DNA of 64,000 nucleotides from Ficedula albicollis (taxonomy: Eukaryota > Chordata > Aves > Passeriformes > Muscicapidae): NCBI RefSeq assembly GCF_000247815.1, contig NW_004775932.1, positions 186,001 to 250,000 on the forward strand. Direction: 5' to 3'. Both the position numbers and the translations under genes were made by a program. Position 1 is the first letter of the stretch; the number at the start of each line of letters is the position of its first letter. Shown here one piece after another: positions 14,436-28,889 of this stretch. Under the pieces are notes generated by a model. That model saw nothing but the letters and a program-made list of their open reading frames with translations. It ran no database searches and had not been told where the DNA came from.

Positions 14436-17385
14436 GAAATTTAATGTAAAGGGAAGCAATGTTCCCTCTTTCTTTATCCCCAGAAGAGAGATAAGAGGTC
14501 TATGGCCTAACCCACCTTCCTAAAACATACAAAGCCACATTATTTTGTAATTCTTGCAACATTTGCTGCTGTGGGTTTTTTTTTTCAGTTTGCGTGTTTA
14601 TTACTTTCCCATTCCCATTTCACCTTCTCGATACAGACAAGGCCTGAGAAACTACACAACAATTAAACCAGTGGGACTAGACCAACCTTTTAAGTAGTAC
14701 TACAACTCTGAATACTAATAATTGTAACTTCTAGCTTTGGAGATCATAATCATAAAAAAAGCAAGCAAATCCCCCAAACCCACATTCCCCTGCACACTTC
14801 CTGTTTAAAAAGAGCTTTGTATGTACATCGTTAATTTAATCCCCCAACACTGAGTTTCCCACCCGTTCAGAGACACAGCAATTACTAAAGAGCAAGAAAT
14901 TCCTGCCATTGGACAAGTCTTTCTTTGCCTGATTTCTCCTGTAAAAGTATCCAAACACACTATTGCTTCTGAAAATTCAAATTTCAAAACCATAAAAGGA
15001 TAAAAAAAAAATCCGATTTTCTTTTAGAAGTATATTAGAAGTATTTGAAGAATAAGGAGTAGAGAGGAAGTTAACTGCAGTTTCATTTTTTTCCCTTTTC
15101 CTTTTTCCCTTCTGGCTTTCTTCAATCCTTATCTGAACCATTACCATTTTAAAGTCAGACAAATTTTAGCCTGCTTCTAGTCTGATGGAATATACAGGAA
15201 TAAAAAATCTGAGACTGTTTACATTTGTATATGACTGTAGCCAAAGACAGGTGCAAAGGCTGCCAACTCTAATTGCTCACATATTATCTTATGCCTAATG
15301 TCGATTTTTTTGCTATTCAACCAAAGGTTAGAATTTGAAAGATTAATGGTCTCTTAAATGGTATTATCTGATAGAACTGCCCAAATTTCAACTGCTAGGT
15401 TCAACAAAGGGTCATTGTTTCTCGGAAATCTTTGTTCTGGGAAACACTACAAGATCAAAATACCAAGGCACTGACAAAATAGAAAAACACTAAGATATAC
15501 AAGTAGCCTCCAGCATTCATACTGGTGGCTTGACAACTCAGAATGAAACAGAACAAATGGGGCAGGACTTGAGTGCCAGCTGAGTGAGACCTGCTCCAGT
15601 CATCCTATGCTAGCAAAAACACCATCCCCTGAAACATACTCCCTTTATCTAATAAAACTTCTACTTCTAGAAAAGCAACATGTCCAAAAATATTTCTACC
15701 TAACCAAAAATATTAATAAAATCAAACTTCATTCACTGCAAGAGGCTTGTTGCTAATTTTATAAAATCAAAGAAAGAATAGCTGTAGCAGAAGAAAGTCA
15801 ATGACGGATCTTTTCAACAACGGCTTTAAAACCAACAGCGAAAGAGAAACCCAACACTTGTAAGTATTCTGCCTGCTGTGTGCATTCTGCTCTACACTCT
15901 TTCAAGTTTTTGAGACCAGAAGGTCACAATGAAAACTTCCATACGTTATCAGGACTGGCCTGATTTTTGGCTATCTTGTCTACCCAAAAATCTTTCATGT
16001 TCTGGCTACAATCAGAGCATGACAAAAATATTACTGTTTTGAAGGCTCTGGCATATAGATAAATATTTTCATTCTTAGGACAGCCTAAGAAGTGAAGTAT
16101 GTTGACATTCCAATACATTGCACGTGCATAAACAGGACACATTGTTTTGCTATTTACATGGCTGCCTAAAAACACTCTTGATATAGAGAAATAAGAGTAT
16201 TGGCAGGAATATTATGCAGTATTAAAAACACAAACCAGGAAAGAAAACACAAAGTAAGCAAGCATTTGAAAGGTATTTTTAATCCTGTAACTTTCTATGA
16301 AATCAATGAACTATGTTTAGGTTTATCAATATCATAACAAAGGTATCGATTTCCTAATAACCATATGAAACCAAAGGCATGCATTCAGCAGGAAATGCTT
16401 TCTCACTCACTGTTAGGAAGAATGTAATTTACCTTCTTGAAACAATAAAACCCTGACAATACAAAGGCATGCCTCCCATCAATGTAAATGTTTGGCTACG
16501 TGAATGTGGATCTCTGCCTCTATTTCTCAATTTGCCTCCCATCAATGTAAAGGACCCTTTTTTCAGTGTGTGAGACTAAGAAGGGAAGAGTTGGATCTTG
16601 GTGTAAACCCTAGGCACAACTGCAAAATATAACTCTAATGGACGTGTCTTAAGGAAGGCTAGAATCAGTATTTTAAAGCAATTTCTAACACTTGTTTTCC
16701 TCCTCAAGAGGCTTTTCAGCATAAAAAAAGTTTTGAAGCATGAAGTCTAAGAGCAGGGATAATTAAGAGAGTCAGTTCCCGTGTTTTTTTGTGAGTACCA
16801 CCACTAGCATTAGTACAACTAATAGCCTAATCCATGGAAAATGACAATAAATTTGGAACTCCAAGCATCATTCATAGAGCACTTGAAAATAACTTGCATG
16901 CCATTGGTAAAGAACAAGCTGTTAGAAGACCTCCTCTAGAGGATATTCTTTCCCTTCTGTTCATTATCAACATGCCTCACTATTATCCTCTAAGCTGTAA
17001 AAATTTACCCAAAGTTTTTAACTTCTGGATAGTCACTTCTTGGGGGCTTGCCAAAGGTTCAAATGCAGTAGGAGAAACCTGCTTCAATTTCAGTGGAAGT
17101 AATTTCCTCGGTATGTGAACATATAGTATCTTGTAACAATTGATTCAAATATCAGACTGCACTGACTCCTTGCCACAGCAGAATTTACAGTATTCCAGCT
17201 GAAGCTGTGATTGGCAAAGCTACTGATGCAATCCTCCCACTCCACAGTCCTGTGTGGCTGCAGGTTGTAATTCCACCCATGTATTACACAGATTGTATTA
17301 GGGGCCTTGAGAGCAGCTTACCTCCTTCTATTCTAAAAATGCTCTACCTTTTTCTACTGAAATCAAAGCTCTTCTCATTTAAAAG
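14436..17385. other. Non-coding DNA, nothing recognised
   Basis: AT-rich unique sequence. A 19-bp motif, TGCCTCCCATCAATGTAAA, occurs twice (near 16468 and 16532), a small local duplication. No gene or repeat family was recognised. Confidence 0.65.
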
Positions 17386-17499
17386 CAACACTGAAGATTT
17401 TGCATAAGTGACCTGATAAAACTAACCAAAATATGACAAAGACAACACTGAAGATTTTGCATGAGCGACCTGATAAAACTAACCAAAATATGACAAAGC
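17386..17499. repeat. Tandem duplication, 57-bp period, two copies
   Basis: The unit beginning CAACACTGAAGATTTTGCAT at 17386 repeats at 17443, with two substitutions (ATAAGTG versus ATGAGCG). Both copies end in ATATGACAAAG. Confidence 0.9.
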
Positions 17500-19638
17500 A
17501 TTTTAACAACTTTTTTTAATTCTCTCAAAGTAAAAACGTCTGCATAATTGTCCTTAACATCCACTTCTTCAGTTTCTATAATCCCTTATGAAAAAAGCTT
17601 GTTGACTTCATATGATAAATAGTTGTATCAGTCTAAGCATGTGAACCAGTACAAGAATAAATTTCATATACTTAGTTGGAATTTCTGGCAATCCACAATA
17701 AGGAGAAAAAAAAAAAAGAGAAAAAAAAGAATTACATAGTAATACAGACCTTAAGGTCTGAAGGGATAATTTAAGTACATTAAATTTATTTATTCAAGAT
17801 ACACAACATAAAACTTCCTTCAATAATCTTTAGTTCTTCTGCCAAGCACTTCTCTGAGCATGTTCCAAACTCAAAATTACCTCCCAGGAGAGTATCTCAG
17901 GTTGGAGCTTTCTTTCGTTGTTTCTGGGTTTGCTCCTATATTATAGATTATAGGTTCCAGATGTGAACTGGGGATGGTAAAAAATCTTACAACCACCACA
18001 TTTTTGTTTTCTTGGTCATTTAGGAGATTCTATGGGAACTGAAGGGAATCAGTTTTTCAGCTACTCACTGTCACTTGGGGAAGCCTGATCAGAAGAATGT
18101 ACCATAAAACTTATAGACCTCTTTCTCTTCCAAAATGTGGACACTTCTAACTTTGTGAAATGACTGAATGTTTACTTGACAGTTTGGAGCCTTTGACTAC
18201 CTTTAGAAAATAAAGAAACAATCTGATGGGGCCTTCTTTTTAAGTGAAAAGTGGCATTTCAACACTCTTTTGGGGGAGGGGGGTGTTTTTTTCTGTAAAC
18301 AATAATATTATATGTGTGCAACTGGTGGGTACACATATATTTTAAGAAACAGAAATGCTATCAGTTTATTTGGTTATATTTAACCTAATCATTTTTATGG
18401 TTTCCTTCTCTCTTCATTCTATTTTACTACTCATGACCACCAAGAATGCAAAAATATAATTGCAGGAAAGTACAGCTAAGCTTACTTGTGTATCCATACA
18501 AGAAACCTGTGTATAAGTAAAACAAGGTAAAACAACTTTTAATTTTGCCTAGACTAGAGTTGCATCTATTTTCACATGGTTTTGTGGAAGCTAAGGTCAG
18601 CTGAATATCATCCAACTGGGGCAAATGCATAGTGACATCCTCTAAGCACTGACAAATACATGTAATTTAACACTTAAACATTCACAATTGTTTTAACAGA
18701 TCAGACCAAATTTTTTTTGCAGCAAAAAGTCCTAAAGAAACACTTGTGCTGACTGATAGTGACACACATGGAAGACTGTTTATGCTTCTGACACACTCCA
18801 TATAAATTTACTGAATGCATGTTTATTTTCAATTGCTCAGACAATGGATATATATTCTTGTCAACATATATCAACAGACCAACAGTCTGTAGCTCAATCT
18901 ATACTTCACCACAGTAGGAAAAAACTGTCTTTCAGCTCTTCTGGTCGATGTAATAGGTTTTATCAGGAATTCTTCCCTCTCAACGAGCAAAGTAATGCTA
19001 AATACATTAATGTTTTACTGCTACCATATGCTTATTTTATTAACAAATCTAGCTTTGAAATTTATGCCTCTAGCCAATCTGTTTTTTCAAAATTCAAAAT
19101 GCATTACACATTTTCGACAACATAAGAAACTACTAAAGATGTGAACAAAGAACTCTGTATAACGAGAAAGCTGCTCTTGTGCAGACAGGGAAGACAGAAC
19201 AGGGATAGGGATGTTCCCTGGTTCACAAAGGTATAAGAAATGGGTAATCTCATGGCATCAAGAGTATCAGAAAATTCAAAGGGACTTGTTTTATTACTGA
19301 AAACAAGGAAGACTGGCTGGAGCTAGCTGCAGCTAGAAGAAACTGTAAAGTATCCAGTAGCATGAGAAAATTTGGAGATCAGAGAAGCACAATGCTCCAG
19401 GGCAACTGGAAAAGAAAAGGGGCAACTGCTGTTTTAAATTACACCCTCTTTTTATGCTGAGCACAAAATTGGAAAAACATTTAACACACTTGTCCCAGCC
19501 ATTCATCCATGGCTGGTACCTCCTTGGATAGGCAGGAAATGGGATGCAAAGTGGCACAAAGGAGGGTATCTTTCTACATGTACTCCTCAGAATGAACCTA
19601 GAGCAGCACGAGAGAAAGATTGTAAAAAAGCCTATAAC
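17500..19638. other. Non-coding DNA, nothing recognised
   Basis: AT-rich unique sequence with an A-rich tract at about 17705-17730. No coding or RNA gene was recognised. Confidence 0.65.
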
Positions 19639-19953
19639 TTATGGCATGGAGGAGCTATAGAAAAACTAGTTATCGCAGTTATAGAAAAACTTTAGTAAGG
19701 AGAAAGCAAAATTAAATTTCTGTCTGTAATATATGAATATAATGTCATTCGTGTAAGAATTATACAGTAGTGTAGAATAACCGATGTTTGTAGGAGCAAA
19801 ATAATAAAGCTCAAAATGGACCACAGACAGTAAGGACACAGATTGCTCGATTACATCATTGTAACATCCAACAAAAGCAGGATAGCCCAAATTAACAACA
19901 TAATAGACCTAGCCGCAGCAGAGATGGCTCTGTCTAGGGGCACACCCAAGCAA

Positions 19954-20460
<507 letters not shown>

Positions 20461-20476
20461 GGGCAAGGAAAAACTG

Positions 20477-20484
20477 TATAAAAA
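20477..20484 (+). promoter_or_regulatory. TATA box of the LTR promoter
   Basis: TATAAAAA followed by CTGGACTAACC, about 145 bp before the AATAAA signal. This is the expected position for the LTR's own promoter. Whether it is active cannot be told. Confidence 0.55.
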
Positions 20485-20627
20485 CTGGACTAACCAAAGC
20501 GGGTTGGTGAACATCGGGGGATTCGGAGCGATAGAGTTCGAATCATTGTGTGTTCACTCGACGCCGACCCCGGGCTCGGCATTGTCCTTTTTGATTGTGG
20601 CTATCGAGGACCGTGGTTCGGTCGCAA

Positions 20628-20633
20628 AATAAA
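20628..20633 (+). terminator. LTR polyadenylation signal
   Basis: AATAAA in the context GCAAAATAAATATCGC, near the end of the R-like segment and before the U5-like tail. Confidence 0.55.
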
Positions 20634-20688
20634 TATCGCTTATTTTAATCATATTTAATTCGGCTTAATCTCGTTTTTATCTATAACA

Positions 20689-22089
20689 TATCTAAAAGCC
20701 ACTGATTTAAGCAAAAGCTGCATGTGCAAGTCAATGACATGAAAAACTGATTGTCTCAGCCACAAACTTCAGTGATGTCCAGGCAACATCCAAGAGTGAA
20801 ACTGCGATGCCATAGTGGAAGCCAGGGGAAGGTTTAAAGGCCAAAGCCAGGACCTCTCATAGACAGAGCCCAGTAAACCAGATGACAGCTGATTTAAAGT
20901 CATTTCTATATTCCTGAAAAACCTATCAAGTGAAAAATAGTTTCTAATGCAAAGTAATAGTCTCAAAATAAAAGTTACAAAATCCAAACACAGATGCAGA
21001 AGGCAATTAAATTCTTATACATGCCTACACAATCATTACAATATACATTTTCATGATATTCTGAAAAAGCTGTTGCGAAAAATATTTACATTTGAAAAAT
21101 AAAGCAGATAAATAAAGACTCCAGTTTCAATACTGATTATTTTAGAATCACAGCTGTATCAGAAGAGCTAGTGTTTTTTAAAGACCGAATGGAACTTAGC
21201 ATAGGGGATAATAAATTATTATTGCTTACTAAAAGGGGATGACATTTTATACATTCTACACAAAATAAAAATAAAGGAACTAGAGGGGGGATTCACATGC
21301 CTAGAACAAAATAGGTCATGTTTACTTCTTAACTTATTCAAAAACTTCCACCTCAAAATGTTTTGTCTATTGAACTTTCATCTGCAAAATAAAAAGCAGC
21401 CTACATAAGTAACAGCTGTCTGCAATACTTAAATCTGGTGGTTTTGGATGTGTTCTAATTACTTGTACTTATCATGAGGTTCAAACAATGATGGGTGTTG
21501 TTTTTTTCTATTTTTTATTTTAAATCTATCCTGGCTAGAGCTAATCCTGAATATATGCTATACATAAGCACACGTTTCCAGACCTGAAATAGAAAATAAA
21601 CCAGCGGAAAGAAATCTATTAATTTTTTCAAGCTATGTCTCAAGTACTAAAACTCTTAAATTTTCACATGGTTGAGACCTTATTTTCAAATTATATTTAT
21701 TTGTACCTGTTTAAATTCTTCAACATTGTCACCTGCTGAAACAGAAACATGCTATCACATTGTTTGTCTGGAAAAGAACCAATAGGTAAAGTCTGTAATA
21801 CCCAACAGTGCCAGCGGAGAGTAAATGCAGCCAAAGGAAAGTGAGAGTCTTCAAATTTGCTGCAGATTGCAGGACTGAACACAAGTAACTGTGACTGAGC
21901 TAACTTGTGAAAGGTATCGTAACTTGATTGTATATGCCAATATAAGATCAAGAGAGGCAAAGTGAATATTTCTATTATCTATTTCTATATATTCTTTATA
22001 ATAAAAGGCTCTAAACTTTCACCGTCTCTAATTCATGGATGGAAAAAAACCAAGATTCAAGGAAATATAAGTATAAAAAGTGAGTATTT
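20689..22089. other. Non-coding DNA, nothing recognised
   Basis: AT-rich unique sequence with no recognisable gene or repeat. Confidence 0.65.
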
Positions 22090-22165
22090 CCTTCCAGACG
22101 AGGACACTAAGGAATAGAGAGGTTAAATAAGCAATGAAGCTGGTCAAAACAAGAGCTAGACAGGT
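22090..22165 (+). mobile_element. Possible MIR-like SINE relic
   Basis: CCAGACGAGGACACTAAGG followed by AATAGAGAGGTTAAATAAGC follows the core of the MIR/CORE-SINE consensus (cagatgaggaaactgagg, then cagagaggttaagtaac) with scattered substitutions. Similarity fades after about 22150, and the tRNA-like head and tail are not seen. MIR relics are ancient and scarce in birds. The match rests on about 40 bases judged by eye. Confidence 0.4.
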
Positions 22166-23394
22166 AACCAGCACCCCCTTTCCCAGATATATGGCCATCA
22201 TGCTCCAGGACCTTCCCATCTCCAGTGCCCCCTTTGTAACAGACACTTCTGTGGCAGCAGTGAATGCTTGTTCATGAAAATGAGCCACTAACGAAACTGA
22301 AGAATATTTTTAAAAATTATTTTGTCTACATACATAAAGATGCAGGGCACATAAGAAAACCTTGACCATCAGCATTTTGAACAAGAGTGGTAACAACCAG
22401 GAAAAGCTTTCTGTGCTTCTTTCGCATGACCTTCTGAATCACATTAGAATTAACTGGAGCCTCTAGATGAAATTGTTTCAAAAACTACTACTACAAGATA
22501 GCAGGTAGGAAAGTGAAAGAGCAAGACAAATTATTTTATTTATGCAAAACTCTGTCTATAGCTCCATTTTGTTATAAATCTAAATAGCCTGAAACAGCAC
22601 CTACAAGCCTTTTATGATAATGGCTCAGATTCACTACCTCCTAAGAGAAAGAACTAAAAAATAAGCAGCATGTAAGCCAGCATCATAAAGCTGACCATAA
22701 AGATGGGGAAAAACAGGTAACCACATCAGCATCTAAACAGTAAAGTGATGGCATTTTAGCTATTTACAACAAATGCAGTATTGCAAGTGGACTGCTATTT
22801 TTCACATTTCTTTTACAATCCTGATTAGCAATGGCTACACTCCTCAAACCATCTCTTAATGTCTCACAAGGGGGAGCATTACTCTGGGGTATCTTGAGGC
22901 TCGAATACCTCAGCCACACCCCCACTGCCGGACATTATGGGGTATCAATGCAAACTGAACACAGCAATCAGGAAGGGCAAGCAGTTCAATTTCACTTCAC
23001 ATCTGCTTTCATTACCCAACTTGGAACTCGTTCCCAGTGCTTTCCAAAGCCTTGCTGGGACTATTCATTTATACCAGTGGTTTTATCTTCACTGCCTAGC
23101 ACATTATACATCTGCCAGCATACTGAACAGACATATTTTGGGTCACCACAGTTAAAAGTTGGACAGCTTAGTTTTCATTGAGCAATGCAAATGATGACAA
23201 AAGGGTATCTTTTGTTTAAAAGCAGTTCCTTTTGTATTGTTTTCTTCCTCTATTCATTCCTCAATCTGTCTTGCAAAGTTTTATAATAATGACAGATGGC
23301 CGGTTGCCTATTCTCCTTCCAGTGGGACATTTATGCTTTTTAAAGCTGAATGCAAGGAAGGGAAAGTCAATGCTGGATTTCTGGACTAAGTTTG
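22166..23394. other. Non-coding DNA; one ATG-initiated frame of uncertain meaning
   Basis: An ATG-started frame at 22831-23181 (116 codons) has an acceptable start context (GCAATGG) but no recognised domain, signal peptide or splice signals. I treat it as chance. The rest of the stretch shows nothing. Confidence 0.6.
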
Positions 23395-23612
23395 GAAGAA
23401 AACCAGAAAAAACCAAAAAATCCCAAACCAACAACCATCAACCAACCAACCAAAACAAAACAAAACAAAAAAACCGAAAAAAAACAAAGAAAAAAAAAAC
23501 AAACCAAAAAAACCAAACCAAACAAACCAAAAATAAAGCCCCAACAAAAATCCAAAACCAACCCCCCCCCAAAAAAAATGGACAAAAAAAAAATCAACCA
23601 AAAAACCTTGAA
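23395..23612. repeat. A-rich low-complexity tract, imperfect (AAACC)n
   Basis: About 200 bp of the + strand is almost only A and C, with repeated AAACC, AAAAC and CCAAC units and a run of nine C near 23562. The long lysine/asparagine/proline frames through it, and the phenylalanine/glycine frames on the other strand, are low-complexity translations and not genes. Confidence 0.85.
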
Positions 23613-26600
23613 CAACAGGATTTTTCATTATTCTCATATCTTTCTCCAACTTACCGTTTCATGGCAGACCACTCTCCTCTTGGAAAAGCTTCATGCTACT
23701 CACCCAAAACATTCCCATTTATCTGCTTTTCCTATTAGGAAAATGTATTTTTGGGGAAAGCTGCTGGTCTTTCTGAGGACAATAGCACACCATACGACTT
23801 GTCAACTTACAGTATCTGTAGCACTTGAATTTGTAGCTATTCCCACTAATCAGAAAGATCCCTTTTAAAGACATAAAGATAATTAAAAGTCTTCACTGAA
23901 AAAGAATAACCCTTCAGACAGGATTTTGGAAGTACTAAAAATAAGCCCCTTTCTGAAATAAAACCCAACAAAACCCCACCAAACATGTAATAGTATTTCA
24001 CTGACACTACCACAAAATACTTCAAAAGGCCACAGCCCTGTTTTTCCACTTTGGATTTAGTGAACACATCCTCTCTTCGAAGACTAGTAAGCCAGTTTAT
24101 AAAAGGGTCCCCTTTTGCTTCTTGAAATAAACAGGCATTTTATGACCATTACAACCATCACCTATAGCCCATGCACGACTCAGAGGAACAGGTCTCCAGT
24201 GGCCTGTGTCCATTCCCAGCCCATTTCCACATGCACATACTTCACAGCCAGGCATCAGCAGTAGCCCAGTGTCATCTTCCTCATCTTAAGCTTGAGAATT
24301 TACTACTTAGTTTTGCACATTTCTTGTTTTTTCAGAAATGCCAGAAAAAAAAAAAAAAAGTTTTCAACAATGAAGTTCTGCTTCATTGACACTAGTGGGC
24401 ACAAGAGTGGGGGTGGTCAAGACGGCATGTTACATCTACAGTCATTCTACTGGGCTGAAGAACATAAACTTTTAACACAATTAACATTACTTTTACAGCA
24501 ACTTTCTCTACCATATATCTGGAGTTCACCTTTTTCAATGTCTGAATTTAACAGAAAGATGAAAGTAAGTGTTATGCCTCTCTGTTTTCCAAATGCAATA
24601 CTGTTATTTCCTATCCACTGCACTGGAAAGGCAGTTAAGCAGCAGACTGATAATGCAGTCATTTGGGGAAAATTCCAGCTTCGTTTGCTCAGAAATATAA
24701 ATGCTAGATCTTGAAATTATGAGTCTACAAAATATGTGGATACACATTTTGGAAGAATCTTCTGCCATACCAGCTTCCTGCTACAGAAACAGGATCCTGC
24801 TGCATATTTGTCTGAGTTGCAGCAATAGGGTTATACGGGCTAATATTTTAATCCCTTTATTTACAAGGATTAAGATTAGAGAATCAAGTCAATAAAATGA
24901 GTCAGCCAACTTAAACCTAGGCTATGTGAAAAAAAAAAAAGTCCCTCTGCATTCCAAGTCTTTGGTACTACAGACATTTGCACTCATGCTTTTAAAAATC
25001 ACAAATCATCTCCCTGGCAAACAACTGAATTCAAGAATTAAATTACCACCAAGGACATTGAGAAAAGCATATAATCTGTGGAATAAACAGCTTACTAACA
25101 CGACAACCCTCTAAAAAATGGAATGACTCCACACAAAAGAATTTTGTGTTTAAATGGTAAGAGATTTCTTCAATTCATGCTCCTTGAGAGATAACCGAGT
25201 TGACTGTCCGCCAGTCTGGAAATTAACCCATTAAAGGAAACAAAAAATCAGGTCATAACTACTATACATCATCTGTTCAGAATGTTGCCATCATTTCTCT
25301 ATTAGGTTTCATTTCAGAATGTTACTTTCATAATAAACTGACAAAGTACAGTGAGCAATTAGTGAACTAGGCATTAGTGGCAATCAGATTACTGAAAAAC
25401 AAATAACTGAATTAAATCCATAACTGCCAGCTAAATACAGGCAATTCTCCTGCTACATCTCAGCAGCAAGGAAAAAAGAAGAAACAAAATATAGGAGAAA
25501 ATAATTTTCTGTTTTCAGATGATGGCAGCAAACCATGTTCCTTCAAACACAACAGTGAGAAATTTCAGCCAACAGTTCCTTTACTTCTGTCTTTAGAAGG
25601 AGCTACTACATATGCATTTCACAAAAATATATATGGATTATGTATTGAGAATAGGTCCTCAAATTGGTACCTCAGTTGGTAACAACCTTTACAATCAGTT
25701 TCCTCCAGTTTTGACTAGGATCTGTGGCCATGCCATCATGATAATCAGAGGTGCGAGAGTAATATATAACCTCCAACTTTTGGTGCAGTTTGGAAGCTTA
25801 TTCAACAAGTTTACAGGCATGAAATACAAAATAATTCTCCATATGTAAGAACTCCTGTCATTTTCCCCTTTTTTCATTGTACAACCCAGTAACACAGTAA
25901 ATTGCATCCAACATAATGTTTTAGGTGCAGTGGTGCTCACAACATAGAAGTCCATCTGAAAGGTCAGAAAGCAAACACATAAGTCTTTGACAACAAAAAT
26001 ACTGTCAAAGGTATTTAGTCTGGGTCATTTCCATTACACTTTATTTTCTAGGCAACAGATAAAAATTTTTTGAAAATACTACTAATCCACAAAAACCAAA
26101 ATCATCTAAATAAATAGATAGAGAGTACCGGACACAACATTTTCCAGAAGCATGAAACACACTCACAATTCTGTGGAGCCTACTGAATTTGAATGGAGGC
26201 CCCAAAGGGACCCAGATATACCAACATGAGCTCCACACATGAAGTTCAAAAGCATGGGGTCTTCTGGCTTTTAGCATAAAACTTTTGGTTTCACAAATGC
26301 AATCAGACCTGTTGGCACTCTCTCCTTAAGGGATACCAGAACAGAGTCCAAGAGATCTGGGAACTGGCATTTTCTGATTAATGATAGTATGCTTTATATA
26401 GTGCATTTATAATAAACTAAATGTCAAAAAAATCTACCAAGAAAGGCTGTTTAAAAAATTGCAGTACCATATGACTATTAAATCAAAGGCTTCAACTCTT
26501 TCGAACAGGAGCAAGTAACTGACATAGGAAAAAAAGGCTGGAAAATGCGAGCAAATGAAAATCCATGAAAAGCCAAAAGGGTAAGTTTAACAAAGTGAAG

Positions 26601-28609
26601 TTTGCATAAGGGCCACAACTTACAAAAGAAGCAAAGGCTCAGCATGACAAATGGCCAGAGAGTATATGGAGCCAAACAGAGACAACTGATCAAAGAGTTG
26701 AAACAGCCAAAAAAGAGGCAGACATACATGCCAGTGACTGCTGGCATTCATGTATCAAGAAGCAGAACAAGAAAAGAATTTATATTTCGACTGTGGTGAA
26801 TTCCCTGAATATTTATCTTCCTGCACTTTCAGCAAGCTTATAATCAGGGCTATGGACTGATTTTAGAAAAATTTCTATTTACATTACACCTAGGGCTGTA
26901 GTAAGTCTCCTAACTTCAGCATGCTTTACTTCACACACTCAGCTTTGACAGAAATATGTAACATTAGCTCCCCTCCATATTTTTTACTTTCTCTGCTGAG
27001 ATGGCAAAGCTGCTTGAAATTTCCTGTTTTTCCAATTTTTTAATACAATAGTATGTCGAGTTACCAGTCCCAAAAGAAACCATCTTAGGTCAAGAACAGA
27101 GCCCCTGAATTCCTTTTATTAAAATCATCTGTTTGGCAGTTAATAGACATTGAAATTACTTGTATATGCAGCTGATGTTGTGAGAACCACTGGTATGTTA
27201 CATCTTATGCCAGCCTCATTCCAGCTACTGAATGCAGGTAACAAATGACAGATCCCAAAAGAATATTCAACTATGCACCAGAAATGACACGGGTCACTTA
27301 TGCTCCTCTTTTGTTACAATCTCAGTCAAGGCAAAGCTAGCAAATGCATTCCTATGTCACAGAATTTTCTCATAAAATACCACTAAATTGCTTAGTCTGC
27401 TGTCATTTTATAAACAAGCCAAAGACTCAGGGCTTACTGGAGTTGCTCTCAAAGTTCTGAAATAATCAGAACTGATTTAATTTTTCCACATATTGAAATT
27501 GTGCTGCTTAATCAATAAAATAGCTTTGTTAAGAAGTGCCGATATTTTACTGCCACATTTTCTGACATGCTCTTCTATTCATGCTTCTATTTTATTACAG
27601 ATGGCTTGGATGTGACTGACAACATTAATAAGGATGTGACACGAATGCATCTTATCAAACAAACAAAACAGGAACAGATGCCAAAAGACTCTACATTTCA
27701 GCACTCATTGCCTGGACATTGAGCATAACTGTAACACAAAATAGCGGCAGTTTTTTGAACACACAGCTCTCTATGAAATTATTTGTAGAGAAAAAATTGT
27801 AATTAGCCTCATGAGTATGAATTATGCTCTCTGGTGTACCTCCTGAAAAAAAAAAACCAAACCAAACCAAACCAAAAAACCCCTGAGGAATAACAAACAC
27901 ATCAAAGAAATACGTGGGCTTTGAAAGAGGTAGGTGCCTGCCGCATCTTCCTCCTGCATTGCGGAAACCATTACAACAAAAGAACAAGTGGACAGGGTGG
28001 CTGTGGAACCACAGCCCCATAATCATGCCTACAGGGTAACTGGGAGCAGAACCATGGGCAGCTAAAATGCTGCTTTAGGATTTGTGTCTCAATTTGCTCT
28101 TTCTTACCAATCCTTTCCCATTAACAGAAAGTGCTTTATGGAAAGATGGGGATTTATGTCATCACAGAGCACTATTCCAGCAAATACCTGACTAACTTAT
28201 GAGGTAGTGATGTGCCAAGAGAAGAGGTAACAAGGATAGAAACCAATTTATTTTCATAGAAAAACTACTACATCCCAGAGAATCCAGGATTTTGCATGTC
28301 TCCCCAAGACACACCCACCAGTTTCTTACATTGACATTAAGCCAAGCTAAGAAGTCCCATTTTAGCCGACACTGCGGTGGAGCTGCCCTCAGATTTTGGC
28401 AACAATTTTGCTTCCTTTGCTTCCTTTCTCCCCTGCCAGATAGGTGGCAGAGAGGAGCAATTTTCAAACAGCAAAAATCAGCAGATGTAGATCATTTACA
28501 ATCCTGTAACATCAGATGTAGTGAAGTTAGGTGTGATTGCAGAGAAGTAGTCATTTTGTCCTGATCCTCCACACAAAGACAGGCATCACAACGCATGCAC
28601 AACGTTTTG
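23613..28609. other. Non-coding DNA with a short (AAACC)n repeat
   Basis: Unique AT-rich sequence. A microsatellite of AAACC units lies at about 27846-27880. A good splice-acceptor lookalike ends at 27600 (pyrimidine-rich, ending TTATTACAG) but has no convincing partner donor. No gene was recognised. Confidence 0.6.
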
Positions 28610-28646
28610 GGTTTTGTTTTTTTGTTTGTTTGTTTTTTTTTTTTTA
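28610..28646. repeat. T-rich (GTTT)n simple repeat
   Basis: Alternating G and T runs (GTTTG units) passing into a T run. Simple sequence with no gene. Confidence 0.8.
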
Positions 28647-28884
28647 AATCAGAAAACAAATGATACTGAAAAGGGCCTATACATCTATATATTTCATCTA
28701 CATTATCCAAAATTCCAATTACTTAATCTTCGGAGAATATCTCCTGGAAGTTCTACTTCCCTTTGCTCTCCTCCTGCTTCTGATGCCCCCTAACCCGATT
28801 TCACACCGCAATCAGTGCTACTAGCAGTAATCCTCCACTATGCTCCTTACCCTACCGCTCCCTTATCTCAGCCTACAGTTTTGA

Positions 28885-28889
28885 GAGGG
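28885..28889. repeat. 5' target-site duplication GAGGG
   Basis: GAGGG directly precedes the LTR start TGTGGTGGTTT, and the same five bases follow the LTR end at 30791-30795. A 5-bp duplication is the usual size for ERVL-type insertions. Confidence 0.75.

Noticed and set aside
17735..17780. Possible reverse-strand CR1 end (ACATAGTAATACAGACC...)
   Set aside because: Only a vague likeness; the diagnostic CR1 terminal repeats are absent.
20535..20550. tRNA B-box-like AGTTCGAATC
   Set aside because: It lies in the R-like part of the LTR, with no A box, cloverleaf or terminator around it.
22831..23181. 116-codon ATG frame with a reasonable start context
   Set aside because: No known domain, no signal peptide and no nearby promoter; the length is within chance.
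23350..23868. Lysine/asparagine/proline-rich frames of about 170 codons
   Set aside because: Low-complexity translation of the A-rich (AAACC)-like tract.
27600..27720. Possible exon after a good splice acceptor ending TTATTACAG
   Set aside because: One frame stays open for about 40 codons, but it reaches a stop with no usable donor, polyA signal or recognisable protein.
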